This document shows positions 51,048 to 63,417 of a stretch of 64,000 nucleotides of DNA, in pieces. The notes beneath the pieces were generated by a model that saw only the letters and a program-made list of their open reading frames with translations, was not told the origin of the DNA and did not search any database. This stretch comes from Phoebastria nigripes (taxonomy: Eukaryota > Chordata > Aves > Procellariiformes > Diomedeidae), in NCBI GenBank assembly GCA_035582835.1, contig JAYKAV010002922.1, positions 143,487 to 207,486 of the forward strand, read 5' to 3'. The translations under genes were made by a program, and so were the position numbers. Within the stretch, counting starts at the first letter, position 1. The number at the start of each line of letters is the position of its first letter.

Positions 51048-51622
51048 TCATAGTGTTGCCAGGAGGTGGAGGGAGGGGATCCTTCCCCTCCGCTCAGCAC
51101 TGGTGAGGCCACACTGGGAGTGCTGGGTCCAGTGCTGGGCTCCCCAGTACAAGAGGGACATGGACAGGCTGGAGAGTCTCCAGTGAGGGGCCACCAAGAT
51201 GCTGAAGGGACTGGAGCATCTCTGCTATGGGGAGAGGCTGAGGGAGCTGGGGCTGCTCAGCCTGGAGCAGAGCAGGCTCAGGGGGATTGAATCCATGTCT
51301 ATAAACACCCGCAGGGAGGGTGCCAAGAGGACAGAGCCAGGCTCTTCCCAGTTTGTGCCCAGTGCCAGGACCAGAGGCAACGGGCACAAAATAAGAAATT
51401 CCATCTGAATACAAAAACCCCACTTTTTTACTATGAGGGTGGTCAAACACTGGCACAGGTTGCCCAGAGAGGCTGTAGACTCTCCACCTGTGGAGATATT
51501 AAAAACCCAACTGGACACGGTCCTGGGCAACCTCCTCTGTCTGAGCCTGCTTGAGTGGGGTTTGGACCAGACAATCTCAAGAGGTCCCTTCCAACCTCAA
51601 CCAGTCTGTGATTTCTGTGACT
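51048..51622 (+). mobile_element. CR1 LINE 3' half
   Basis: Starts in sequence encoding the [12 protein letters not shown] region (gttgccaggaggtggaggga), continues through frame-shifted [23 protein letters not shown] sequence and [17 protein letters not shown]. It shows RVVKHWHRLPREAVDSPPVE and ends with a 3' UTR (gaggtcccttccaacctcaa) and tail tctgtgatttctgtgac. Several indels. The tail type equals that of the copy at 4872-5906. It lies 0.4 kb before a younger CR1 in the same orientation. Confidence 0.94.
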
Positions 51623-52034
51623 TTGTTATATAAACATTGAGGTGAACTAGGCTGACAAATCTCGGAGCAGACGAAGGTCAGGTATCTAGGGAAAAAAATA
51701 AGTGTAGCCAAAATGGAGTAAAAAAGAACTGAAGAAGAAACAAAGCGTTTGAAAGTGATGAGAAAGGTGATAGAGAGCAAACCCAAATTCTCAAGAGTGC
51801 AGTACTCTGGATCTGCTCTGCTGCAGGGTGCTGCTGATGGACACTCTTGCTCCCCGCTCCCTTCCCATCTGGCATGGCGTTTTTATCACCACTGCTCTGT
51901 TGGACCCAACAGCCCTGTGACAGCAGTTAGATTGCAATAAAGTTATTGGAAAACCCATCATGAACCGGCGGGAGGAAGAACTGGAATGAAGGAGAAATAC
52001 TACTTCAGCGGCAGCATGCAAGATAAACTGAAGC

Positions 52035-53030
52035 GGCACTACTGTGGTGTTCCCCAGGGCTCAGTATTGGGGCCAGCTCTGTTTAATCTCTTTGTCAACG
52101 ATCTGGACGAGGGGATCGAGTGCTCCCTCAGTCAGTTTGCAGACAACACCAAGCTGGCCGGCAGTGTCGATCTGCTCGAGGGTAGGAAGGCTCTGCAGAG
52201 GGACCTGGACAGGCTGGATCGATGGGCTGAGGCCAACTGCATGAGGTTCAACAAGGCCAAGTGCTGGGTCCTGCACTTCGGCCACAACAACCCCATGCAA
52301 CGCTACAGGCTGGGGGAAGAGTGGCTGGAAAGCTGCCTGTCGGAAAAGGACCTGGGGGTGCTGGTTGACAGCTGGCTGAGTATGAGCCGGCAGTGTGCCC
52401 AGGTGGCCAAGAAGGCCAATGGCATCCTGGCCTGTATCAGAAATAGTGTGGCCAGCAGGAGTAGGGAGGTGATCGTGCCCCTGTACTCGGCACTGGTGAG
52501 GCCGCACCTCGAATACTGTGTTCAGTTTTGGGCCCCTCACTACAAGAAGGACATTGAGGTGCTGGAGCGTGTCCAGAGGAGGGCAACGACGCTGGTGAAG
52601 GGTCTGGAGAGCAAGTCTTACAAGGAGCGGCTGAGGGAACTGGGGTTGTTTAGCCTGGAGAGGAGGAGGCTGAGGGGAGACCTTATCTTGCTCTTCAACT
52701 ACCTGAAAGGAGGTTGTAGCCAGGTGGGGGTCGGTCTCTTCTCCCAAGTAACAAGCAATAGGACAAGAGGAAACGGCCTCAAGTTGTGCCAGGGGAGGTT
52801 TAGACTGGATATTAGGAAAAATTTCTTCACCGAAAGGGTTGTCAAGCATTGGAACAGGCTGCCCAGGGAAGTGGTGGAGTCCCCATCCCTGGAGGTATTT
52901 AAAAGACGTGTAGATGTGGTGCCTAGCGACATGGTTTAGTGGTGGACTTGGCAGTGCTGGGTTAACGGTTGGACTCGATCTTAAAGGTCTTTTCCAACCT
53001 AAATGATTCTATGATTCTATGATTCTACTG
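52035..53030 (+). mobile_element. CR1 LINE 3' half, youngest copy, 300-codon open ORF2 remnant
   Basis: CR1 homology starts at [20 protein letters not shown] and runs without a stop to residue 317 of the open frame (stop at 52937-52939). It has [12 protein letters not shown] (palm box C), [72 protein letters not shown] and [17 protein letters not shown]. The full ORF2 has an endonuclease and RT fingers, both absent here (5' truncation). The tail is three copies of an attctatg octamer ending about 53028. The open frame and clean tail mark a recent insertion. The second Asp of FADD is Asn. The ATG at 51986 is in flanking sequence, so the ORF is not an expressed gene. Confidence 0.96.
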
Positions 53031-56000
53031 CAGAAAGGAAAAAAGTACAGAGAAGGTGAAAGTAGCTGATGTGAGAAGTGGCGTAAAGGTAGACCAAAGC
53101 TTTCACCACACAAATAAGTTACAAGATACCATCACAGCAGCATCAGGATTAAGCACAACTATCTTGCCTGCAGGTCCTGTGTCTCCTGTTCCTACCCAGC
53201 AGTCCCACGAGGCGCTTGCTGACTGCAGGATGAGTCTGCAGAGCACGGCACCTGCACACCCTCCGAGGTCTGCATTAGCCCCAGACCGTCTGCATGCCAA
53301 CAGCAAGAGAGAAACATCTTTCACATCTAGGTTCCAAATCCAAGATTTCTTTTATATTTTATTCAGATGTTTTCCTCTTGATCTTGAATCTTATAGCCCT
53401 TAAGAGTAATGTATAAATCTCCCGACTCTTCCCCTTGCGCATGCCTTCTGACCATTTTTTCCTCCCCATCAAACTCTCCACGCTCTCACCTAACGCATCT
53501 TCCTCATAACCCACATCCCACAGACTCACAATTGCACCCGGAGGATTTTAAACCACAAGTTAAAAATAAATACCTATAGGCATCTAGATATCAGTTTAAA
53601 TAATAAGTACTGAAACACAGATTTTTTTGTTTGGAATTGTTAGGCTGATTCGTTATGCTGACCCTTGTCCTCACCCTTCCTTCCTCCTTGCTGCCCCTTT
53701 CTCTTTCATCTTGTTGTAAAGTATTGTCACATCTTCATTGAGCAAGGTTACATGTGAGCTGGGATCTCCCTTGTCTCTAGACAAAGAGATATTTTTATCC
53801 CTTTTCTAGAAAGAAAGTCTGTTTTGGTATTACGTAGGCATATATAAGGTACGGTGGTGCAAACATGCCTATCCACCCCGGCTATATCTATTACAGAATC
53901 CAGACAGGGCCAGCTGCCACAATCCACCCAGGCTCACGCTGTTGAACTCTCTTCCCCAAAACCTTTTTGTGGCTGAAACTATGGCTAACGTGGATCTAGG
54001 ATCTCTAGAGGTCACACAGGTCTAAGAAGCGGAATATAAGAAAACGAATGTACTCCACCTGTGTCAAAGAAAAATGGCAGAGCGGACAGTAACAGTGGTT
54101 TCAGTCACTTTCAGGTGGAATTGGTGACTGGACAGCTGGAAGGAAATGTCAGAGAGATGAATATGGACATGGGAACAAAGGAGAAAAAAGGCACATTGGA
54201 AATTGTCAGAACATAAATTAAGCTAGCCAAGCAAATAAAAATCATTCTGGGTTACAGAACTTAAAAACCACAAGGGACAGCATCAATGACATAGATACGA
54301 AATATATCAACGCAGAGCTGATGGCAGGGGAAAGTTTCTGGAGGTCTGATCAAAAAGCTGGAAACCACCCAGGCACGCATACATTTGCAAACCCAGAGAA
54401 GGACAGAACTCAGGGGGTAATCAACGGTACTGGAGACAGCAAAGTTAAACAAGGACAAACAAAAATAAAGGCAGGAGGAGTATGAGGGACTGGGAAGAGC
54501 AGATAATCAGTGACATTAGGAGCAGAAGACTGAAAAAAAATCCAAGTCAGAGTTAGTGGAAACAAAACCTCTCAGGAAAAAAAGGTTTTTTAATACCGTC
54601 TAGGCAGGTGACATCATATCCCTTCCAACTTCAGTTCTTAAGTTGCAAATAATTTTCTCTTTAGGCTGTAACAACATGTTTCACCTGACCAAATGCCATG
54701 CCTACAGTCTCCAGGCTCCTTAGAAATCAGAAAAAAAGAATGCAGTATTTTGTTGTATTATAGGTAGCAAATACAGTGACTGCTTTTATAGGCCAGGTTG
54801 TTGAAAAGGACTTCTATTTTAAAGACCCTTCTCAGTCCAAGGGAGAAACTTTTGCCACCCTGAACACACATTACTAGAAGCTTCTTAATAGGAGCTAGCT
54901 GTCTGCACTCCCTTTACGGTCAACGGGAAAGAAAACAGGCATTGCCAGACTGTTCTCATCCTGAAGTGGACACCTAAATCAGGTCTGCTCTATCACACTC
55001 CAGAAGAGTTTATTTGTCCACATAAACTACGTAGGGAGCCTGCTGCAGCTAGCTTAGGAGGAAATGTCTCCGCTGTAGACAACTGAGCAGTTGAGATGAT
55101 TGTCACTCTTACACGTTTGTAGGACCCATCATGGCAACAGAGACGCATACAAGCCTTTCAGGAAAAACCAGAGAATGATCCATCCATCTTTTCACATAGT
55201 ATATACATTAACAAGACTGAAATACAATGCATTTAAATTCTAACATGGATCTGCAATGTAAAAGATGCTGCAAAACCTATGGACTGACCATGGCTGCTGA
55301 GAAAGCAAATGATGTAGAAGGGTATTTAAAGAGGGAAATACACGTCATTAACCTAATTGAGGACAGGTTGTCTTTGGGAGCAGAATTACTGAAAGAAGAA
55401 TAGTGCACATTGACCACAACAGGAGGAAAAAAATCTATTCCTAAAGTAATTTAAAATACATTAGCTAAAACAAATAACATTTAATGGGCTTGGCCTAGAC
55501 TTACAGAAGAGACATAATCATCTCCATTTATTTAGAAAGGCTCGTTGGCTGTAAAGATCAGAGAAATACTGTGTTTTGTTGTATCATAGGTAACAAATAT
55601 AGGCAAGGTGGCATGAAAATTTCCCCTTTGTAAATGTCTCAATAAATGTACGGAACATCTGTCTCCCACATCTGATACAACACTATCAAATGTAAACATG
55701 CCATTGACTCAATCGGGTTTTTTCATTTGGAAACTTACATTTTGCAAGATGAAAAATATCAAAATTGTAGTGTTACATATGTAAACGTGAAAAACATCCA
55801 CAGCTGAGCGTGGCCGTAGCTACGCTTCTGTTCCCAGAACTCCATGCTTACCAGAAAAAACTTTCTCTGACCTCATTCTGTCTACAGCATTTTAGAGACG
55901 ACAGAAAGCTCCCTGCCTTGTGCAAAATACAGTTATTGAAATGCTGGGATCTGACGAGTTCATTGCCCCTCTGGATATCTTCCCACTGAAAGCAGAGGAT

Positions 56001-59000
56001 GAGGAGGCTGGAAACGCTAGAGGTTCCTCTGAGAGATGTGCATGGACTGAAGAGGAGCATTGGCGAGGGCTCCTTTGGTTTGTTTGTTTTTCACTTTTTC
56101 GTTCACAAAAAAGTGAGCTCAGGCATGAAAATCCTGTTTTTTCAGCTCAGTCTTATTCCCTTGACAACAAAACAGTTGTCAAAGGGAGGTTATTTTCATG
56201 TTTTTAACAGAAGGAAATCACAAAAAGAGGTTTCCATCCTGCCCTGCTGCTGAATGGCGAAGTTCGCTGCGTCCTGGAAGAGCAAGAAGCTCGGCGGCGC
56301 AGCTGGCCCCCGTCCCGTCCTTTGGCACCCCTTGTGCAATGAATGGATGCAACCATCGCAAGAATGCCTGAAACATTAAAAAATGTTAGCCCTTCTTCCC
56401 CAGGGAGACCCTGGACTGAGGACTGCCTACTCTGCCGCTTGTTCCTCGAGGCCAGAGCTGTCAAGCACAAGCTAGAAACGTCTCTCATTCTCCCACAGCA
56501 AGAGCTACTGATTTCAGCCTCTCTTCCACGGGTGATAACATATTTTCTGGACGCAGACTGGCTTAACTTTTTTTTGCGGAGGTCAGTACGGAGGAGCCGT
56601 GGCACAGAGCCGAGCTCTGCACTAGCTCTGCTCGCAGAGAAGCCGGGGGACGAAGCAGAAACCCCGTGTGCCTCCTAGAGAGACCCACACCCCCGCCTGT
56701 GCATCTGCGACAAACATTAAATCTGGAATGAGGCCGGTTTTCACAAATACTTTAGTGCCATCCACAATTATGAGTAAATTCCTTGTCTTATTAAAAACAT
56801 TACTAGGAAGCACACGAAGAAGGCTTTTCAAACTACATACGTTAATCAGTATGGCCTTCCACCGAGGTTCTGCATTAGCTATATACCCAGACAGCTATAG
56901 CTAGCTATATCTATACCTACAGGAAGCCCCATGAACAGCAGCTTCCTAAGAGTATGTGGATGCAATTAAAAAAGCGCAGAAGCAGTTCTCTCTATCCAAC
57001 AAAATCATGTATAGGTATTCATTTACTACTCCTTCCAACTTTGCCTTCAAATAAATTGATCCGTATCTGCTCCATCTTTTGGGGAAAGAAAGCAAAGCAA
57101 AACAAAAAACCTTACTCTTGGATGTGCCTGCTGGTGGAAGCTGGAATATATTAACGTGAAGGAAGAAAGTTTGATGAAGCTATAAACAAATGTAAAACGC
57201 TCTTCAGAATGGAAAGGATTTAGGCAGGATACTACCTTTTGCTCATGCTATAGTATCACTATCACAGAAATCAAATATAATTCTAACAAATGCTACTGTG
57301 CTTTGCTGATGCCCTTTCATCTTTTTTCAGCACCGAGGTCATTCAAAGACAGGTTGAGCCCTTTCCTTCCTGTTTTCAGGGTGAATTTTGTGTCCACAGG
57401 CAAACGTATAATTTCTAACATTTTCATCCATGGTTTATTCCAGGTACATAAAATACAGTCAATTTTAGGAACAAATTCGGCTTTCAAAAAGAAGCCAAGC
57501 CACTGAAAAGTGGCCAGTTGGAACAGCTTCAGCACATTAAAACGCGGATCCGAACCCCATTCAGCTCACACAAAGCAACCTCAGCGACCCTGCCATCTTT
57601 ATTTCATGCTGCCAAGATGTGACGGTGCCTCCAGCTAGGGAAATGAGGCCCTTAATTTTAGTCAGTGACGATCTTTTACATCATGGATTAACCTAGAGCA
57701 ATAGTAATAAATCTTGGGGTAAACATTGTAATCAGACATATGTGAACTGACAAAAAGGAAACATAAGAAATGTTCAAAGGGGGAAAAACCCGTTTCTCCT
57801 GCCTTACCTCACTCTGTTATTAACTGCTGGCACCTGTACATCTTCCAGGTTTAAAGAAATGGAGGACACAAAGACAACACTGACATGTGCTCCTATGCTC
57901 CTGACAAACGAGATGATAGACGAACCAATAATGCTTCAACCTATTCAGTGGTTCAGTCAGTGCACTAGAAGTCTCAAAATACTCGGAAAGATTACACCAT
58001 AGATGGATGGGCTTATGCTGAGGCAAACAGAGTCTCTTTCAAGCCGAGGCAAGAGCCAAGCGTTTTAGCTTTCGTGCTTACTACTAGATGCACGGATTCT
58101 GCAACCGTCCAGTTTGACTGGCTGTATGCGGAGGTTATGCAGAAGTCAGTGGACCTTGAAATGCCCTTCTATGCAAGGCTAAAAAACCCACGACTACTGG
58201 ATATACTTCCATGTATAAATATTTGTAACCTAGCACTCAAATCACACCTCTACCTTCCTTAATAAACTAAACAGATAGTGCTCCTTTAGCATCACATTTC
58301 CAGCTTTTAGATATTTCTATAGCGCTCTCTTAATTAATTTTGCAGTGTTTCCATATTCTTTTTGAAATATGTATTCTTGACCTGAGCCAAAGTTTTAGCA
58401 GTATCAAGTAAAACCGGAAAGCAGCATTTCTTTGGTATGTGTGGACATGGCCTGATTAAGATAATCTACGCTACTTTAGAAGTACTTTTCAGTGTAGTTC
58501 AACTCAGTAATGCCAGCATGCAAGCCTTGCAGAGACGGAAACAGCTTGGATCATACAAATGCTATAATCTGAAATGGCTTTCACTGATCACTCCTTGTAG
58601 AACCTCAGCTGAACAAACAGAGAAGCTCTGATGAAGACCTGTGTTTCTCATTATTATGTGATTAAAAACAAACCAGCCCTGATTAGACTTGGACAGATGT
58701 ACGTAGCCACCACAACTCAATATTTTGCAAAGAACAAAGGCACTAAGCAGAGTCTGAATGACAATACCTTTCGAGAGATGTGTTTGGGTCCCACTGCGAG
58801 CCTCAGGTACATCCCCAGGGGCTTGTTGAGTGGTTATGGAGAAGTATGCGTTCTGCAAGCTGAGAGCCTGAGGAGCTGGAATGATGGAGGCAAACATTAC
58901 TACCTGAACCTGAGGCAGCGTGTCCATTCCCCCCAGGTCCGGGAAAAGATAAATACCCCATTCCTTCTTTGGAATAAGCAAGTATAGAGAGAAGAAGCCT

Positions 59001-60235
59001 CTTCCCATGAACTCTTGCAGAATCTGCTAGATGAAGTAACCTTTCCTAACAGAATTCTGAACGTGGGATCCTTGAAGAGGGATGAGCCAGGACCTTGGTA
59101 AGAGGCAGGTACTAATACAGGTCTGGTGATCACAGATGATGGCATCTACCATGTATTTGCTGCCTGTGAGTTCTCATGATGCCTGACAGAAGATGACACT
59201 TGAAAGTAAGATGATTTCAGCTTTCTAAAGATATGTTCTGGACTGATCTAGTGCCATTCCATACTTCTGCGAATGTCTCACCTGTCAGGAAGTGCAAACT
59301 GCGGACAAAGGATGACGCAATGATCATTTTGCAGAATCAGGTCATTTCTTTGGTGTTTATTCCATGTTTATTCCAACTTCTTTTCTTGGCCTTTGCTGGG
59401 CATGGTATCTGTAAATCATATGTGCTATAGAGGTCTTCATCCTGAGTTACCTCAGTGTAGCCTTTGAATAGCTGAGGAAAGGGCTTATTTATGAGAGTAC
59501 AGAAAAGTTCTGTGCTTTTAAATGGGAAGTCACCTATAATTATGTGCATGTTTTTCAAAATATGAGCTGCTTGCAATCAACTGGTACATTGTCTGGTAAT
59601 AACTGTGACCAAGGATCAGCCCCAATGGCTGAAGTAGCCTATCTTGACATGTTTGTTACCATCCAGGCTTTCTTGATGATCTCAGCCAGCTCCCTTCTAC
59701 AGATGTATGAGGTCTGAGCCAGCAAATGATAACTGATTCTCATGAGGAACTTTTTAAGCAAGTCTTGGTAGTTGACAATTGCAGGGTGTGTAGAGGCAGA
59801 TGACGTCATATGTCCAAACAGGTCTGATTTCTCAAATCTTTATTTCTGAATTATCTTTGGTCTACCTGATCTTGTCTTGGACAACAGACAGCAACAGAGA
59901 CCTTGCTCCTTTATAAATACGGAAATGCTCCAAGCCAAAGGGTGTTGCTGCTTCTAAAGCCCTGTTGCTGGTTCTATCATGTCCTCATTAGTCAAAATAC
60001 TGATCTTGGTAGCACTGTTGAAAAGCTATTTATGTTTCCCTCGATCACTGCCATTTCNACATCCAGTATTTCTGGGATTCTTGTGATCAACTCCACATCT
60101 ATGCATATCCTTGCCCACATCAGAGAAGAGAAAGATTTCTTTAGTTGCGTGCCTTTGGGACAGTCTCCACTCACAAGAGGTATGTGGATCCCTGCAATTC
60201 ACACAAGCAGAAGAATATGGGACTGGAACACCGAA

Positions 60236-60715
60236 GCAGGCTCAGATTTGACTATTAGGTGCAGTTCTGGTCATCCCACATCAAAAAGAAATGTTGAAAG
60301 AAGAGGTACTGATAAGGACAACGAGCGTGATCCAAATTACAGATTATCTTCTGTGCAAGGAAAAATTAAGTAGACAAGGACTCAGGCTAGACGCAGGTGG
60401 GATATATACAACCTTCAATAGCACAAAGGTGAATTTTAGAACAAAAAAGGAAGAGCTTTCTTAAACAGGTCATAATTGTAGAACTCACTTGTGGATGCTG
60501 GATTTATGAAGCAGTGGTCTCTATATCTACTGCAAATCAGGAAGTAANCTGATGAGTGCTGCAAGATGGGAGCAAGTGCAAAAACCAAGAGCAGAATTTG
60601 ACTTACTGACTTAATGACTTGCTGCTTATGATCTTAGCTAAGCATCTGCTACTTGTCATCATGGGTGACAGGAGACAATATCAGCATGAAATTCTTGTAC
60701 CCTTAAAACCCCTGA
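60236..60715 (+). mobile_element. Ancient CR1-type LINE fragment, 3' portion
   Basis: Reads 'gtgcagttctggtcatccca' and 'acatcaaaaagaaatgttg', 'aaggacaacgagcgtgatcc', then much later 'ataattgtagaactcacttg' (60473-60492). These correspond to the QFWSxxxxKKD, ATRMIK and NxWNSLxxxxG segments of an old CR1 lineage distinct from the avian ones, and the end around 60658-60676 ('tcatcatgggtgacaggag') matches its 3' region. Strongly decayed. Confidence 0.6.
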
Positions 60716-62229
60716 CAATGTAGAGGTCTTGTCATAATCTAATTAGTGTTCACCTTCAACACTACTTTACCTACTAATACCTACTTAGTATAAGCTGTTG
60801 ATTTTCTTTCCCTTCATTATCCCATATAAAAATGCTGTTCTGCTCTTCCTTATCTCAACAGTGTATTGTAAGGACTACATGGCCAAGAAAACAAGTTGAA
60901 GGGTCAGGTCATAATATCCAGCCCGCTTCTTTTTTTGGATTAATGCTTGATATGGTATTTTCCTAGCATTTTCTGTGGCGTCCCCCTTCTCAAATTAAGG
61001 GAATAGGTAGGCTAGGCCCTGTCCACAGAAGAACAGAAGCATAGCTGGCAGATTATGATCTGAAAGACATATCCTGAATGAGTTTCTGGATGTTGACGTG
61101 AAAAAAAAAAATGTATTTCCTTAGGTAAAATGTACTTAAGGATCAATACTGGTACTTGGCAATAAAGCCAATACTCATTTCATCTTCTCATTTGCTCTTT
61201 TAGTAATAAAGTATTTGTTCCTGTGTGCTTGAACTAAATCAGCAACTGAAAAGCAAATCTGTGGAGGATTGCTTCACCTCCTCCATCAGAGACCATCCTC
61301 CAGAATATTCAGTGCTAAGCTTATATTTTGCATGAGTCTGTCTCCTGGTATTTTGCAAAGCAAGAAACACAGAGATACTTGCTGTGGATAATCTTGACTC
61401 AGGTTTCACTCTGTCCTCTTCTTCCGGATCAGGCTTGATTTTTATAGATAACACAGAAGACACAATCTGATAAAGAAAGAAATCTCCAAGTGGAAAGAAG
61501 CAGAGGAATGAATAGTTCCTGGGACTATGTTATTCTGTGAGACAAAAAGGCACCTATCACNCCTACTGACCAGCACAGAAACTAATCACCTACTGGAAAG
61601 AGTTGAAATGCTGGTGAGCCATTACACGACAGGATGGCATCAGGAAGCTCTCCCTGCCAGACAGATGAGATGGTCTTGATGACTGTGGAATTAGAGATTT
61701 TTAAAATGTGAGTTATCCAGTTTGGATTAAGAAAATGGGAAAAGCTGGTTAAACAAAGAAGTAGAAGCTAAGGAACTAGGTGATCATTACCCAAATTAGC
61801 TGTTGCTCCTGAGTCAGAACTGACAGAGGGTTGTACCATTCTGTTCTGTAAGACCTTTTACGCAAGAGGATGAGGAGGCTGCAGGAGAACCTTGCAGACA
61901 TCGCTACTCAGGCAATGTTTCAGGCTTGTGTGCACAGAGGACATGCGTGCCTAAAGCAGGATCTTCTCTGATAGAGATTTGAAGACGACTGTTGTCTGCA
62001 CTACAGCGAACAAACTTGGACCCCAAACAGAGGTTAAAAGCAGAGGCAATGCAAAAGACCTTGGCCACAAGGTTGCTTGCAACCCAATAAACGAGAAGAT
62101 GTTATGGGTCATGTGCTTAAGGACTGCCTACATGAATACTCTGTAAAGCACTGGCTTTGGGAATTGTCTGCTCTCAGCCTCTTCGCTTCTAATTCAGGAA
62201 AACGCGTATTGCACAGAATAAGGTGTATT

Positions 62230-62381
62230 TCATAGAATCATAGAACAGCCCAGGTTGGAAGGGACCTCACAAGATGATCTGGTCCAGCCTTTNGTGGGAA
62301 AGATAGCCTAGATAAGATTATCTAGCACCTTGTCCAATTGCATCTTGAAAACCTCCAGTGGTGGGGACTCTACCACATCCC
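62230..62381 (-). mobile_element. CR1 LINE 3' end fragment
   Basis: Starts catagaatcatagaacagcc, then caggttggaagggacctcac, and continues to 'gaaaacctccagtggtgggg' and actctaccacatccc. This is a short 5'-truncated tail in DTNB sense. Confidence 0.92.
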
Positions 62382-63339
62382 ATATTTGAAGTCATACAGC
62401 GTATTGCATGTTGTGTAGTGTTTGTAGACACGACATGGGATGATTTATAGACAGAGTTTGAAATAATTTTAATGTAGCCAGTTCAAACCTGCATACACAA
62501 CTGTTTTTTTTGGTCTTGGAAAGCAGAAGGCAAGTACCTGGACCTTTGCTTAGTTCTGTTTGAAGGACTGCTGCTGAAAATGAGGGATCTGGCTTGCCTC
62601 TTGAGTACCACCTTGTCACTAAAACAGTGACGGTTCAGTTTCTCATTCCCTGCAGGGAACATTGATTCATTCTCAGCTTTGGACAAGTGAAGTCTCCAGT
62701 GAACCACCTTGCTATTCTCCCTAGCATATCTTAACAAGAAAGAAAAGTGCAAATACATGATTCAACTAGTTTTTTGCATGTTTACATAGGTACATCCATA
62801 CAATAATTTACATATATACAACTAAGTAAATGTAAACCCAAATTCAACTCAAACCTAAATGCCTCTAGTAGACATGGGCAACTTGAAAGAACTTCGGCAG
62901 CTCAGCTGTGTTTGGCNTGGAGAACAAGTGTTAACAACGGCAACGCAGTACACTCGTTATGTGAAATGTCTCCAGCAGAACAGAATAATCCTCTGTAAGC
63001 ATAGGAGCCTATGATACAACAAGACCAGCCTTTCTCAGAACAGCTTTGGAAGTAATGCTCTATTTAAAAAGAAAAACAAAAATCTCTTTAGCGCTCGTTA
63101 GATATTTCTTCAGTCACACTCATGTAATAACATCTATTCCAATAAAAGAAAATCACTCTTCAGAGAGAACAAAATGAAGCACTGCAAACAATTCCTTATA
63201 TTATGAATGCTGCATATACATTTTGAAGTGGCAGTGTTATTTGAAATATATTTGAAGAGTCCTAGTGATACAAAATCCATACTTGGTATTTTTTTACCTC
63301 TCACAGAAATAAACAACCAATGTTGCAAGGCACGCATAC

Positions 63340-63417
63340 CTTTTTGTTGGTGTAGGTGCTCCAGAGGACATGTGGGTCACCATGGTGTCATTCATGTTAG
63401 TCAGAGGCCGAGGAGGA
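63340..63417 (-). CDS. DTNB: DTNB internal coding exon, linker before the syntrophin-binding region (partial gene)
   Basis: Read on the minus strand, this 78-nt exon encodes [16 protein letters not shown] and continues SSGAPTPTK, ending in a split Arg codon (AG|). It is preceded by a pyrimidine-rich tract ending ttttag and followed by donor gtatgc. The peptide matches the linker of beta-dystrobrevin between its dystrophin-like cysteine-rich half and the syntrophin-binding region; alpha-dystrobrevin differs after the shared PPRP and MNDT pieces. Dystrobrevins are cytoplasmic members of the dystrophin-associated protein complex; beta is the non-muscle form (brain, kidney, liver). The first base is the third base of a codon and the last two bases start a codon, so the exon is symmetric (26 codons) and could be skipped in frame. 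Seen: sequence and splice sites. Known: family role. No upstream exon is present before position 64000. Confidence 0.93.

Larger units (their letters stand above)
43707..63339 (-). other. DTNB: DTNB intron (19.6 kb)
   Basis: Largest complete intron in the window. It contains the 21-bp minisatellite with its N gap (46857-47590), decayed CR1 pieces at 48.4 and 48.9-49.4 kb, two CR1 3' halves at 51.0-53.0 kb, an ancient CR1 at 60.2-60.7 kb and a short CR1 tail at 62.2 kb. The stretches 43.7-46.8, 49.5-51.0, 53.1-60.2, 60.8-62.2 and 62.4-63.3 kb hold nothing I recognise beyond short open frames that lack family similarity, and one diverged direct repeat (54.7 and 55.6 kb). Confidence 0.85.

Noticed and set aside
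52061..52849. 262-codon minus-strand open frame
   Set aside because: It is the antisense shadow of the intact CR1 ORF2 remnant.
56874..56914. Short palindromic run of agctat/atagct units
   Set aside because: Low-complexity sequence, too short to support a functional claim.
58562..59008. 148-codon minus-strand frame with gene-like appearance
   Set aside because: No recognisable motif or family. DTNB phases already join the flanking exons without it, and there is no good splice-bounded segment.
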